The notes: generated by a model from the sequence alone, not told the origin. A DNA stretch of 45,144 nucleotides from Lachnospiraceae bacterium (GCA_022791815.1 JAAVZU010000049.1:1-45144), one strand, 5' to 3'. Positions 24,740-33,680 are shown, counted from the stretch's first letter. A program made the numbers and translations.

Positions 24740-25499
24740 CTTTCCCACCTCCTGCAAGTAAAATAGTGAGAGTATCGGAAATCTTTTTATACATTTCCTC
24801 ATTTGTTAGATTCCCTTTATAAAGTTGATGGTAAATTTCTCCATCCTTAATAAATAATACGCGACTGGCACAAGCTGCTGCATGAACACTATGCGTTACC
24901 ATTAAAATAGTCTGTCCTTCTTTATGTATCTGTTCAAAAACACCCAGCAAATCTTCTGTAGATTTAGAATCTAAGGCTCCTGTTGGCTCATCTGCGAGAA
25001 GGATATCCGGATTCGTAATCATTGCTCTGGCAACGGCTACTCTTTGTTTTTGCCCTCCTGATACTTCATAAGGATATTTCTTTATTAATTCTGCAATTCC
25101 TAGCTTTTGCGTAATTTTCTTTAGTAAGGGTTCCATCTCCTTATGTTTTTTCCCTGCTAATACTAATGGAAGATAAATGTTATCTTCCAAAGAAAAAGTA
25201 TCTAATAAATTAAAATCCTGGAATACAAATCCTAAATTTTCTCTACGGAATTTTGCTAACTCTTTTTCTTTAATAGAGGTAGTTTCCCTGCCATTTAATA
25301 AAATATATCCAGAAGTAGGATGATCTACTGCTGCCATTAAATTTAGCAAGGTAGTCTTTCCACTTCCTGATTCTCCCATTATTGCTACATATTCTCCTTT
25401 TTCTACAGAAAAAGATATATCTTTTAATGCCTCCACTTTGTTTCCACCAAAACGTGTAGTATACACTTTTTGTAATGATTTTACTTGTAATATCTCCAT
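24732..25499 (-). CDS. BceA-type ABC transporter ATP-binding protein
   Basis: 255 residues from the ATG at 25499, preceded by GGAGGAGAAGAAT. Walker A GESGSGKTTLLN (about residues 40-51), Q-loop FVFQDFNLLDTF, signature VSGGQKQRVAVARAM and Walker B ILLADEPTGALDSKS are complete, with the H-loop in VTHSVHAAA. This is the MacB/BceA branch that pairs with FtsX-type permeases. It is co-translated with the permease and sits behind the BceR-type operator. Confidence 0.95.
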   Translation of the reverse strand: MEILQVKSLQKVYTTRFGGNKVEALKDISFSVEKGEYVAIMGESGSGKTTLLNLMAAVDHPTSGYILLNGRETTSIKEKELAKFRRENLGFVFQDFNLLDTFSLEDNIYLPLVLAGKKHKEMEPLLKKITQKLGIAELIKKYPYEVSGGQKQRVAVARAMITNPDILLADEPTGALDSKSTEDLLGVFEQIHKEGQTILMVTHSVHAAACASRVLFIKDGEIYHQLYKGNLTNEEMYKKISDTLTILLAGGGKDE

Positions 25500-25543
25500 A
25501 TTCTTCTCCTCCATATTTATTTTTGCACTCCTTTACAAAATTT

Positions 25544-25549
25544 ATTATA
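25544..25549 (-). promoter_or_regulatory. -10 box of the BceAB-type operon
   Basis: TATAAT on the minus strand about 45 bp before the ATPase start. The matching -35 position is poor (AGGCAA), as expected for an activator-dependent promoter. Confidence 0.6.
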
Positions 25550-25580
25550 AACAAAAAAGAAATGTATTGCCTTAATTTAG

Positions 25581-25620
25581 CCTTACATTTCTTTCTGGAA
25601 CCTTACAATATTGTAAGGTT
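25581..25620 (-). promoter_or_regulatory. BceR-type operator: 7-4-7 inverted repeat, 13-nt linker, half-site
   Basis: The main site CCTTACA-ATAT-TGTAAGG (25601-25618, palindromic out to 25599-25620) is followed toward the gene by exactly 13 nt and a third copy of the half-site (25581-25587). This is the arrangement described for BceR-like regulators in Bacillus subtilis. It lies just upstream of the weak -35 of the transporter operon. Confidence 0.85.
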
Positions 25621-25685
25621 GGTTGTTTTATTGTATTTTATTAAAATTTATTGGACTTTTTGGTGAAAACAATTTTTATAACAGA

Positions 25686-26300
25686 TTACTTTTCCACTAC
25701 TCTTTCAAATACCATTATGATCTGATTACTTACTGAATTTCTTCCATGCCCAGTGTCAGAGCACGTTTGAAAACTATAAGAAAATTTTGCCTCCACTTCA
25801 TTTGTAAAGGTGCATTTTAAATGCCATCCTTGTTCTGCATAAGAATTAAGTATTCTTTCTATATGTGTTACATCTGCTGCACCACTTTGATTATCTAATA
25901 TGCTTTCAACTTTATATTCATAACGAGTATTATCACCTTTTATCTCAGATAATTTTTCAAAGATACATAACTGAAGAAATCTCTCTAACTCTTCATCCGA
26001 ACATTGTTCTATCAGATTAATGTCTGTATATTTTCCTGGAATAATATGTTTTATTGTGAGAATTCCCTCTTCATCTGCATTATCCAACAAATATTTTTTA
26101 ACAATTTCATAATTATCCTGTGTTAATTCCATATTCTTTTCTTTAATATATGTTAGAATCCGTTCATTCAAATCATTGCCCTCAATTTTTACAGTTTCTT
26201 TTATTTCTCTTTCCTGCTCAGTTTTAATCGTTTGTATTAACTTACTACTTAACATTTTGCTATTCTTGATCTCATCAATAATCAGTTCTCTTAAATCCAT
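25686..26300 (-). CDS. Unknown protein with DUF4177-like C-terminal domain
   Basis: 204 residues. The N-terminal half is charged and helical (MDLRELIIDEIKNSKMLSSK, LTYIKEKNMELTQDNYEIVKKYLLDNADEEG). The C terminus, YEYKVESI...THIERILNSYAEQGWHLKCTF...IIMVFER, has the DUF4177 plan (YEYKV, LN-x-x-A-x-x-GW-x-L, VFER), a small alpha-beta domain of unknown role. AGGAGG precedes the start. It lies between the kinase and the transporter promoter, an unusual insertion for a Bce module; it may share the kinase transcript (104-bp gap). Confidence 0.78.
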   Translation of the reverse strand: MDLRELIIDEIKNSKMLSSKLIQTIKTEQEREIKETVKIEGNDLNERILTYIKEKNMELTQDNYEIVKKYLLDNADEEGILTIKHIIPGKYTDINLIEQCSDEELERFLQLCIFEKLSEIKGDNTRYEYKVESILDNQSGAADVTHIERILNSYAEQGWHLKCTFTNEVEAKFSYSFQTCSDTGHGRNSVSNQIIMVFERVVEK

Positions 26301-26404
26301 TTATTTTTCCTCCTATGTTAAATACATTTTTACTTATCTTTTTATTTTTAGCTTTTCCAATTACACTTAGGATTTTCCCTAATGCCATATAATAAAATGT
26401 ACCT

Positions 26405-27391
26405 CTATGAACCAAAACTTATCTCCACTCTGGTTCCTTGATTAAGAACGGATTGGATAGCTATGGAATGGTTTAAGTTCTCTAAAATTTTCTTACTTAA
26501 AAATAAACCTAACCCTGATGCTTTTTTATCTTTTCTGCCATTATACCCCGTATAACCTCTATCAAATAATCGTGGTATATCTTCTGGTGCGATTCCGATA
26601 CCTGTATCTTGAATTACTAATGTCTTTTCTCCTTCTACAAAAATACATATCTTTCCATTATGATTAGTGTATTTTAGTGCATTAGAGATTATCTGCTTTA
26701 ATACAAATACCAACCATTTTTCATCTGTTACAACCATCAATCCTTCTGGTATATCTATTTTTACCCCAATACCTTTTCCAATAAAAATACGGGCAAAATA
26801 TTTTATAGATTGGTTTACTATGACAGAAAGTGTATATGCTTTAAAAACATAATCGTTTCCACCACCTTCTAAACGCAAATATTGTAGCATCATATCTTGA
26901 TATTGTTCAATTTCAAAAAGGCGGGTATAACATTCCCCTCTTTGTGGTTCTACTAAATCTCCTGCCACAAGCTGTAAAGCTGTCAACGGCGTTTTAATCT
27001 GATGTGTCCATAGTGTCACATTTTCTATATTTTCTTCTAATTGTGTCTTTAAATTACGAATCGTTTCATTTTTTCTATGCAGCATTTCCTGTAGCAATTC
27101 CTGATATATTGCTTCTACTCCACTTACTGGATCTGGCAGATTTTCAAGAGTACATTCCATATAATTTTTCACGCATAAAATTTGCAAGTATCTTTTCTTA
27201 TATCTTCTATAGTCCCATATGCTATATCCAGTAAAAAAAACAAAATTTAGCAATGTAGGATACCAGATGTATTTTATTGAGATATCATATAAGACAAATA
27301 ATACTCCAAATATTCCTATCCAAATCAGAGCATGTAAATACTCCCTTATTCTTTCTCTAAAAAAATATCTCAGTATCTTTCTATTTTTCAT
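26405..27391 (-). CDS. BceS-type intramembrane-sensing histidine kinase
   Basis: 328 residues. Two membrane helices close together near the N terminus (about residues 18-38 and 42-58) leave almost no extracellular loop, the hallmark of kinases that sense through a partner transporter. The phosphoacceptor site is WTHQIKTPLTAL (His about 132), the N box ISNALKYTNHNG, G1 IQDTGIGIAPEDIPRLFDRGYTG and G2 ASGLGLFLSKKIL. AGGGGGCTGGT precedes the ATG. It is 32 bp downstream of its regulator gene. Confidence 0.93.
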   Translation of the reverse strand: MKNRKILRYFFRERIREYLHALIWIGIFGVLFVLYDISIKYIWYPTLLNFVFFTGYSIWDYRRYKKRYLQILCVKNYMECTLENLPDPVSGVEAIYQELLQEMLHRKNETIRNLKTQLEENIENVTLWTHQIKTPLTALQLVAGDLVEPQRGECYTRLFEIEQYQDMMLQYLRLEGGGNDYVFKAYTLSVIVNQSIKYFARIFIGKGIGVKIDIPEGLMVVTDEKWLVFVLKQIISNALKYTNHNGKICIFVEGEKTLVIQDTGIGIAPEDIPRLFDRGYTGYNGRKDKKASGLGLFLSKKILENLNHSIAIQSVLNQGTRVEISFGS

Positions 27392-27423
27392 ACCAGCCCC
27401 CTAAAAACTTTTATCATGTTATC

Positions 27424-28110
27424 TTAACTATCTATTAAATATCCAATTCCTTTTTTTGTTTTTATAAAATCTTCTATTCCAATTTCTTTTAGTTTTTTAC
27501 GTATTCTGGTTACATTTACAGTAAGAGTATTATCATCAATAAATTTTTCGTCATCCCACAATTGCATCATAATAGTATCTCTACTTACAATACTCCCCTT
27601 ATTTTCCATAAGCAGTACTAAGATTAAAAATTCATTTTTTGAAAATACTGCTTTCTTTCCCTGAAATGTGACAGTGGCATCTAAAAGATTCAGTATTACA
27701 TTTTTATGCTCTAAAACATTTATCTGTCCAGCATAAGAATAACTTCTTCGAATAATTGCTCCTATCTTGGCAGTCAACACAGTTAAGTCAAAGGGTTTTA
27801 CAATAAAATCATCTCCTCCCATATCCATTGCCATAACAATATTCATGTTATCACTGGCAGACGATATAAATACAATTGGAATTTTAAACAACTTTCGTAT
27901 TTCACTACACCAGTAGAACCCGTTATAATATGGTAATGTAATATCCATAATGATTAAATGTGGCTGTAAATAGGTTACCTCTTTCAAAATATTCCGAAAA
28001 TCCTTTACTATTTCTACTTGATATTCCCATTTTTTCAAGTGCTTTTGTATCTTTTTTGCTATATCCCCATCATCTTCCACTAGATATATTTTATACTGTT
28101 TTTCTTCCAT
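27424..28110 (-). CDS. BceR-type OmpR-family response regulator
   Basis: 228 residues. The receiver has acidic pocket VEDDGD (about residues 11-16), phosphoacceptor Asp in IIMDITLPYYNG (about 55), switch Ser/Thr in VFISSASD and Lys in VKPFD. The C-terminal winged helix (about 130-228) contains FSKNEFLILVLLMENKGSIVSRDTIMMQLWD and TLTVNVTRIRKKL. The operator at 25581-25620 is its expected binding site. GAGGGAGAAGA precedes the ATG. First gene of the module. Confidence 0.94.
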   Translation of the reverse strand: MEEKQYKIYLVEDDGDIAKKIQKHLKKWEYQVEIVKDFRNILKEVTYLQPHLIIMDITLPYYNGFYWCSEIRKLFKIPIVFISSASDNMNIVMAMDMGGDDFIVKPFDLTVLTAKIGAIIRRSYSYAGQINVLEHKNVILNLLDATVTFQGKKAVFSKNEFLILVLLMENKGSIVSRDTIMMQLWDDEKFIDDNTLTVNVTRIRKKLKEIGIEDFIKTKKGIGYLIDS

Positions 28111-28255
28111 TCTTCTCCCTCTTTACTATGAAACTTAGGCGGTGCAAGCCCTGTTTTGGGACGTAGCAGCCCCTTAGGTGAATAGTATGTCTAAAACCAC
28201 TTATTTAGTCTTTCATAAAAGAAAAGAGGACAGATTTCTCTGCCCCATCTAAATT

Positions 28256-28663
28256 TCACACAATCTTTTGTAATTGCCTGCTATGTTCCTCTACGACTTG
28301 CTTTAAAGAATCTACATCTGTCTCTAATTGCTCCATCCTATCAGCACCATCTCTGTAACGGTTAAAAGTGGTTAAATAACATCCTTCTATATTTTGTAAT
28401 CTTGGTTGGAAATCATTTTCTAGTAACAATTTGATATTCTGAATACTATCACTATGCAATATTAAAATTTCACTATGCTCTTTCAAAATTTCACTATGTT
28501 CTTTTAGAATTTCACTATGCTCTTTCAAGATTTCACTGTGTTCTTTCAAGATTTCACTATGTTCTTTTAAAATTTCACTATGTTCGTCTAACGTATCTTT
28601 AATGGGTTTTAACTTTTGATCCATCAAATCAGACATAGCAAACAACAATTCTTTATTACTCAT
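28256..28663 (-). CDS. Coiled-coil protein with six identical heptads
   Basis: 135 residues from the ATG at 28663, with AAGGAAG upstream. After MSNKELLFAMSDLMDQKLKPIKDTLD come six copies of EHSEIL(K), a perfect heptad, then a further amphipathic stretch (LHSDSIQNIKLLLENDFQPRLQNIEG) and a second coiled coil (RMEQLETDVDSLKQVVEEHSRQLQKIV). The whole protein should be one rod with a break in the middle. It resembles the many short clostridial and phage-like coiled-coil proteins of unknown role. It lies alone between the two transporter modules. Confidence 0.8.
   Translation of the reverse strand: MSNKELLFAMSDLMDQKLKPIKDTLDEHSEILKEHSEILKEHSEILKEHSEILKEHSEILKEHSEILILHSDSIQNIKLLLENDFQPRLQNIEGCYLTTFNRYRDGADRMEQLETDVDSLKQVVEEHSRQLQKIV
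28463..28585 (-). repeat. Tandem 21-bp in-frame repeat, about six copies
   Basis: Each unit encodes EHSEILK and differs only at a few third positions (for example TGC/TGT and AAA/AGA/AAG forms). The near-identity suggests recent expansion by slippage or unequal recombination; copy number changes would keep the frame. Confidence 0.9.
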
Positions 28664-28745
28664 ATGATCCACTTCCTTTTGTAAAAACACCCTCTATACT
28701 TACAATTGTATGAAATATAGAAAAAGAAATCAAGTATTTTTTCTA

Positions 28746-29393
28746 TTATTTCCGACCAGTTAAGTAATATACCGCAAGTGCTGTACGGTGGGATAGATTC
28801 TCCTTGTCTAAAATTGTACTAATATAATTTTTTACTGTCCCCTCTGAGATAAACAATTTTGCTGCAATCTCTCTATTTGAAAGTCCTTCTGCTACAGCTT
28901 TAATAATATCTAACTCTCTAGCAGTAAATTTATTAAAATCAAATCCCCGTCCAGCTAATTCTACCTGCTCTCCACACACTTCTTCATTAATCAATTTATC
29001 CAAAATATTTTCATCCATTACCCCCACACCATTATGTATAGACTTTATCATCTGCTTTAATTGGTCAGGTGTGTGGTTTTTAATTAAATATCCCGCTGCT
29101 CCATTTGCCATTGCTTTCTTTACTAAGTCGTAATCATCAAATGTAGTAAGAATAAGTACTTTCCCTAAATCCTCTTCCCGAATAATTTTAGTTGCCTCAA
29201 TTCCATCCATGCCAGGCATCTGAATATCCATTAAAATAACATCCACTTTATTTTCTTTTGCCAATACAACTGCTTCTACCCCATCCTTTGCACAGCCAAG
29301 AACCTCAAATTCTTCATCTACCTCTAAAATAATCCTCATACCATCTCTAACAAAATCACTGTCATCTGCAATAATTACTTTTATTTTACTCAT
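28746..29393 (-). CDS. NarL/FixJ-type response regulator (LnrK-like)
   Basis: 215 residues. Receiver motifs: IIADDSDFVRDGM (acidic pair), DVILMDIQMPGMDG (phosphoacceptor Asp about 55), ILTTFDDYD and YLIKNHTPD. The C-terminal LuxR-type HTH is FTARELDIIKAVAEGLSNREIAAKLFISEGTVKNYISTIL (about residues 150-190). The start overlaps the kinase stop; the second ATG (29393) has better spacing from AAGGAG. Expected to control the transporter operon upstream, as LnrK does for LnrLMN in Bacillus subtilis. Confidence 0.94.
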   Translation of the reverse strand: MSKIKVIIADDSDFVRDGMRIILEVDEEFEVLGCAKDGVEAVVLAKENKVDVILMDIQMPGMDGIEATKIIREEDLGKVLILTTFDDYDLVKKAMANGAAGYLIKNHTPDQLKQMIKSIHNGVGVMDENILDKLINEEVCGEQVELAGRGFDFNKFTARELDIIKAVAEGLSNREIAAKLFISEGTVKNYISTILDKENLSHRTALAVYYLTGRK

Positions 29394-30531
29394 CATCTTC
29401 TCCTTTTAGTGGAAATAGCATCTTCACTACAAATCCAATTTCTGATTCAAACTCTAAAATTCCGCCTACATTTCTCATTCTTTGACGCATTCCACTAAGC
29501 CCCATTCCCTCTATAATCTCACCACATCCTACTCCGTTATCAGAAATTCTGCATTGAGCAAACTGGTTCCATTTTACAATTTCAATAGTAATCTTTGTAC
29601 AAGCAGCATATTTTAATGCGTTTGAAACGGCTTCAAAGCTATTATCTAAAATTACCTCTAAATAGGTTTGTGGAATCTGTTCCATTTCTCCCTTCATTTG
29701 CAAAGTACATGTAATACCTTTTTCTTCACATTCCCTACATAAATTTTGCAACTCCTGTATAGCAAGCTTATGTTTCTTTGGCTGTTCATTTCTTAGGATA
29801 AGACGAATTTCGTCCATACCACTTCGCAAGTTGTCAATAACTGCCTGAATCATTTTTTCGACTCTTGTTGTATCGCTCTCTAATAATACTTTACATGCCT
29901 CAAGCTGATAAATGGATCCATTAATATTATGTCCCAATTTATCATGAAGCATTTGAGATAAACGTGCTCTTTCTTCTAACAGGGCATTTTCTGTTCTTAA
30001 TATATTATTATGCATATTTTGCCGATAGTTTTCTTCCTTCTGCTTTATATCCCTTTTAAGTGATAATTCTGAATTTTCTTCTTCCTTTATTTGTTTTCTA
30101 TAAGAGAGAATAATCTCATTATGTTGAAAATACAGAAAACTTACTAGTGTCAAAACTAAGAAATTTTGTCCAAAGTTCTCAGTTCCAATAAAAAAACTTA
30201 TACCCAAAGGTAATACATATCCAAACATCCCCAAAGAATAAATCTGAACAATATCTAAACTGACAATACCAAACAGAAGGATAAAACTTTGCTCTGTTGT
30301 AATACATAAAATTCCCGCTGTAACAATTTCTGCTAATAAGCAAACTTTCTTTGTTTCCCATAATCCATGCAAAACTACAACAGAAAAAAAACATGCGGCT
30401 TCAAATAATACAACATATCCCCCTTTATTTAATGCTTTTGTTGTTATAAGTAGATATATTTCAAAAAGTGCTGCTACGATAATTCGTAGCAGCAAAAAAT
30501 AATTTCCCCGAAAATTTTCTTTCATTCTCAT
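29386..30531 (-). CDS. NarL-type sensor histidine kinase (LnrJ-like)
   Basis: About 381 residues from an ATG at 30531 that overlaps the permease stop as ATGA; a second ATG two codons on is equally possible. Five or six membrane helices fill residues 10-150. HisKA_3 is in RARLSQMLHDKLGHNINGSIYQLE (phospho-His in LHDKLG), and the ATPase domain has SFEAVSNALKYAACT, ISDNGVG and GMGLSGMRQRMRNVGG. The multi-helix N terminus without an extracellular domain suggests sensing within the membrane, as for kinases that detect lipid-active antibiotics. Confidence 0.92.
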   Translation of the reverse strand: MRMKENFRGNYFLLLRIIVAALFEIYLLITTKALNKGGYVVLFEAACFFSVVVLHGLWETKKVCLLAEIVTAGILCITTEQSFILLFGIVSLDIVQIYSLGMFGYVLPLGISFFIGTENFGQNFLVLTLVSFLYFQHNEIILSYRKQIKEEENSELSLKRDIKQKEENYRQNMHNNILRTENALLEERARLSQMLHDKLGHNINGSIYQLEACKVLLESDTTRVEKMIQAVIDNLRSGMDEIRLILRNEQPKKHKLAIQELQNLCRECEEKGITCTLQMKGEMEQIPQTYLEVILDNSFEAVSNALKYAACTKITIEIVKWNQFAQCRISDNGVGCGEIIEGMGLSGMRQRMRNVGGILEFESEIGFVVKMLFPLKGEDDE

Positions 30532-31796
30532 TCTTTCCTTCTCATACGAAGTCCAACTGCTCCTATACTTAAGATTACCATAAGATAGGCAAAGGTTGCA
30601 ACTATTGCTGTAAAATATCCTGAATAATTTTCCATCATATTCAGTTCCACTGATTTTAGAATCCATTTTTGAGGCATAAGATAGGATAGTGTTTTCAGTA
30701 GACCACTGGCAGAACTCATAGAGAAATAAAGTCCTGACAACAAACAGGAAATTGACCAGATGCAAAACACACTATAATTTGCTGCCATAATATTTCCACA
30801 TAATACTCCCACACACAAACTTAACATATTAAAAATTAGTCCAAGCAAAAATACTAAGAATAAATAACTGATTCTGGAAATACCAAACTCCGGCTGAACC
30901 AAAAAACATATTCCAACTGTCAGGATTCCCACTTGCACAACAGATAGCAAAATTGCCATACCAAGTTTTGAAAAAATATAGGAAATAGAATTTGTTGGTG
31001 TTAACAAAATTCTTGTATATACTTGATTCTCCTGTTCTTCTATAACGGTATATGCAATAAAAATACCACAAAATAAAAATCCAAGAGATACAATTGCTAA
31101 GGAATATCCCAAATGCTCCTTGTATCTTTCTTGTACCGTTGTAAAATTCTGACTATCTGTAGATTCTAACAGGATTGTCTTCTTATCTGGCTTTATAAAC
31201 CTGTTTTGATTATTTTCCTCCTGCTTTGGTTGATTTAGTGACTCTTTAATGTTATGTTTAATATATAATCTACTTATAATGTTATTTAAACTATTTTCAA
31301 TTAATTCTGTTCTTTCGTCTGTAAAACACTGATATAATTTTATTCCATTTTCCGGTTTTCCATTTAAAAATTGCTTTTCAAAATCTTTCTTAAAATATAA
31401 AATCGTCCCAACCCTATCGTTTTCTCCATTTTCTTTTATCTTTTGTAAAATTTCTTTCTCTTCGTATTCTTTTGTTTTTATGCGGCAAATATTTACCATG
31501 CCTGTCTGGAATAATTCTTCTAATATTTCTTCACTAACTTTAGTCTGACTGCTGTCATATACCTTTACTATATAGGATTTATCACTGGCATTTAACTGCG
31601 TTGCGTAAACTGCTTTTGAGTCTATATTATTTAATTCAATTATATTTTTCTTATCATCAAACTGATTTAAATCCTTCTCCCGTATATTTAAAAGTAACAA
31701 AGCTAACAGTGGCATAAACAGAAGAAAGAACCAAATACCTTTATTTCGGAACAGTAATTTCCAATTTGTCTTTAATAAAATAAACATTCGTCTCAT
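30528..31796 (-). CDS. ABC-2 type transporter permease (second)
   Basis: 422 residues from the ATG at 31796, which overlaps the previous stop as ATGA and follows GGGAGG. One N-terminal helix (about residues 18-35) is followed by an extracellular region of about 185 residues and five C-terminal helices (about 230-420), the ABC-2/LnrM-N plan. The segment IVSLGFLFCGIFIAYTVIEEQENQVYTRILLTPTNSISYIFSKLG is typical. It would form the membrane channel with the adjacent permease. Confidence 0.9.
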   Translation of the reverse strand: MRRMFILLKTNWKLLFRNKGIWFFLLFMPLLALLLLNIREKDLNQFDDKKNIIELNNIDSKAVYATQLNASDKSYIVKVYDSSQTKVSEEILEELFQTGMVNICRIKTKEYEEKEILQKIKENGENDRVGTILYFKKDFEKQFLNGKPENGIKLYQCFTDERTELIENSLNNIISRLYIKHNIKESLNQPKQEENNQNRFIKPDKKTILLESTDSQNFTTVQERYKEHLGYSLAIVSLGFLFCGIFIAYTVIEEQENQVYTRILLTPTNSISYIFSKLGMAILLSVVQVGILTVGICFLVQPEFGISRISYLFLVFLLGLIFNMLSLCVGVLCGNIMAANYSVFCIWSISCLLSGLYFSMSSASGLLKTLSYLMPQKWILKSVELNMMENYSGYFTAIVATFAYLMVILSIGAVGLRMRRKE

Positions 31797-32917
31797 TTCT
31801 CTGTTCCTCCCTTTTTCCAAATCTTATTTATCCATGTAGTTTTTATGGTTTCCTCTCTCCTTCGTCTCTGTAAAAATATAGTTCCCAACAAACATACTAC
31901 ACTGATTCCAGTTAAATATAAAATGGCACTTTGACAATACTTGCTATGCCCCATCTGGGAACATTCTACCAATGCACGATTGACATGATAAATAGGCGAT
32001 AATACTTTGATATCCTCTGACCATGCTGAAAACATATAGGTTTCAAAACTTCCTCCAATAAATCCTGACAGCCATACCATCATAAAAATTATCACTACAG
32101 AAATGGCTAGATTATTGGTTAATTTTACTACGAACAAACCAAACATGGTAGCTGCCACTACTGTTAGAAACAAAATACAAGGTGTCATAAGTGAACCGCC
32201 CCATGAAATCCCAAAGAGGAAATAAGATATTATCATGGATATTCCTAATGTAATAAGCGTTGACAAAATACATGGAATTGCTTTTCCAAGTACCAATGTC
32301 AAAGATTTCACGCCTGACACCTGATACTTTTTCGCAATTTGATTTTTCTTTTCTGAGGAAAATACAACAGAAATAGAAATAAAACAAAGCCACAAATAGT
32401 ATACATGATAAATAATTCCATAATAATCTGTAGAAGAAACTTCTGGCATAGTTTCCAGCTTTGTCACAGGAAGAGAAAATCGGGGATAATTTCCTTGTAT
32501 AGCAGCAAGTTCTAACTCCTCAAACAGACTATTATAAAAATATTCTGTAACCATCCCCTCATTTTCTTTTCCATGCATGGTATATACTGTATAAGAGTCC
32601 TTTTCTATCTTGGTAAAAGAGGAAAGATTATGTTTCTCCATTAATTCTTTTGGTTCTCCAGTATCAAACTCTGCCAGACTAAATCCTGCAGCTTTTGCAT
32701 TTTTTTGCATTTCTTCTGCATATGTAGAAAGGGGACTTGCTTTACTAATTTGATATCCACTTAAAAATTCTCCTGTTCCTTCATAAGCACTTAACATAGA
32801 TTCAAATGCACTGCTTAATACAGCTGTTGTAATAACTGGTCCTATTATTAACATAACAACAATCCATTTATGCCGAAGCATTAATTTTAAATTATTTTTG
32901 ATAATATACCAAAGCAT
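31793..32917 (-). CDS. ABC-2 type transporter permease (first)
   Basis: 374 residues from the ATG at 32917, two bases after the ATPase stop, with its GGAGG inside the ATPase coding end. Helix 1 is at about residues 18-38 (WIVVMLIIGPVITTAVLSSAF), then an extracellular loop of about 135 residues and five helices at about 170-355. VFSSEKKNQIAKKYQVSGVKSLTLVLGKAIPC is the usual cytoplasmic coupling region. Tight coupling to both neighbours supports a heterodimeric channel. Confidence 0.9.
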   Translation of the reverse strand: MLWYIIKNNLKLMLRHKWIVVMLIIGPVITTAVLSSAFESMLSAYEGTGEFLSGYQISKASPLSTYAEEMQKNAKAAGFSLAEFDTGEPKELMEKHNLSSFTKIEKDSYTVYTMHGKENEGMVTEYFYNSLFEELELAAIQGNYPRFSLPVTKLETMPEVSSTDYYGIIYHVYYLWLCFISISVVFSSEKKNQIAKKYQVSGVKSLTLVLGKAIPCILSTLITLGISMIISYFLFGISWGGSLMTPCILFLTVVAATMFGLFVVKLTNNLAISVVIIFMMVWLSGFIGGSFETYMFSAWSEDIKVLSPIYHVNRALVECSQMGHSKYCQSAILYLTGISVVCLLGTIFLQRRRREETIKTTWINKIWKKGGTEK

Positions 32918-32918
32918 T

Positions 32919-33680
32919 TTATAATCCTCCATAATCCCGTAATTTTTTTCCTGTTAGTGTTAAGAATACCTCCTCAAGACTGATGTCTTCCTTATCTGTT
33001 ACCATTTTCTTTAACTGGCTGCTGCTTCCAATTGCAATCACTTTTCCATTATCCATAATAGCAATGCGGCTACAAATGGCTTCCACTTCTTCCATGTAAT
33101 GACTGGTGTATACTACAGTAGCACCATTCTTGTTACTTTCTTTTATCTTCTCTAAAATAAAATTCCTAGACTGTGGATCAATTCCCACTGTCGGTTCATC
33201 AAAAATCAGTAGTTCTGGATTATGTCCAAGTGCACAGGCAATATTTAACCGTCGCTTCATTCCTCCTGAAAAATTTTTAGAAAATACATCTTTTTTGTCC
33301 CAAAGTCCTACATATTGCAATGCTTCCTGTACTGCCTCCTTTAACTGGCTTCCCCTTAGTCCATATAGAGAAGTAAATAATTCTACATTCTCCCATGCTT
33401 TTAGATTTCCATGTATGGCAAGTTCCTGAGGAATATATCCTATTTTTTTTAAAATTTCTTTTTTCTGTTTGCAAATATTTTTTCCAAACAGTTCAATCGT
33501 TCCTGCATTTGGTTTTACAATAGAACAAATCATATTCATGGTTGTAGATTTTCCTGCCCCATTTGGTCCAAGTAACCCGAAAATTTCTCCTCTTTCAATT
33601 TCTAAATGAAGGGAGTCCACAACAATTTTATTGTCATATTTCTTTGTTAACTCGCTGGTCTGTAAAATAATGTCACCCAT
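32919..33680 (-). CDS. ABC transporter ATP-binding protein (LnrL-like)
   Basis: 253 residues. Walker A LLGPNGAGKSTTMN (about residues 36-49), Q-loop IGYIPQELAIH, signature NFSGGMKRRLNIACALGHNP, Walker B LLIFDEPTVGIDPQS and H-loop YTSHYMEEVE are all intact. It belongs to the drug-export CcmA/NatA branch that pairs with ABC-2 permeases. First gene of a five-gene unit ATPase-permease-permease-kinase-regulator, which resembles LnrLMN plus LnrJK. Confidence 0.95.
   Translation of the reverse strand: MGDIILQTSELTKKYDNKIVVDSLHLEIERGEIFGLLGPNGAGKSTTMNMICSIVKPNAGTIELFGKNICKQKKEILKKIGYIPQELAIHGNLKAWENVELFTSLYGLRGSQLKEAVQEALQYVGLWDKKDVFSKNFSGGMKRRLNIACALGHNPELLIFDEPTVGIDPQSRNFILEKIKESNKNGATVVYTSHYMEEVEAICSRIAIMDNGKVIAIGSSSQLKKMVTDKEDISLEEVFLTLTGKKLRDYGGL

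Noticed and set aside
28136-28200. Relation of GC-rich pieces (TGCAAGCCC, CACCTAAGG) at 28140, 10645 and 10130
   Set aside because: Only 9-base words are shared and their order differs; too weak to call a repeat family.
28463-28585. CRISPR-like array
   Set aside because: The units are contiguous, without spacers, and code for EHSEILK heptads in frame.
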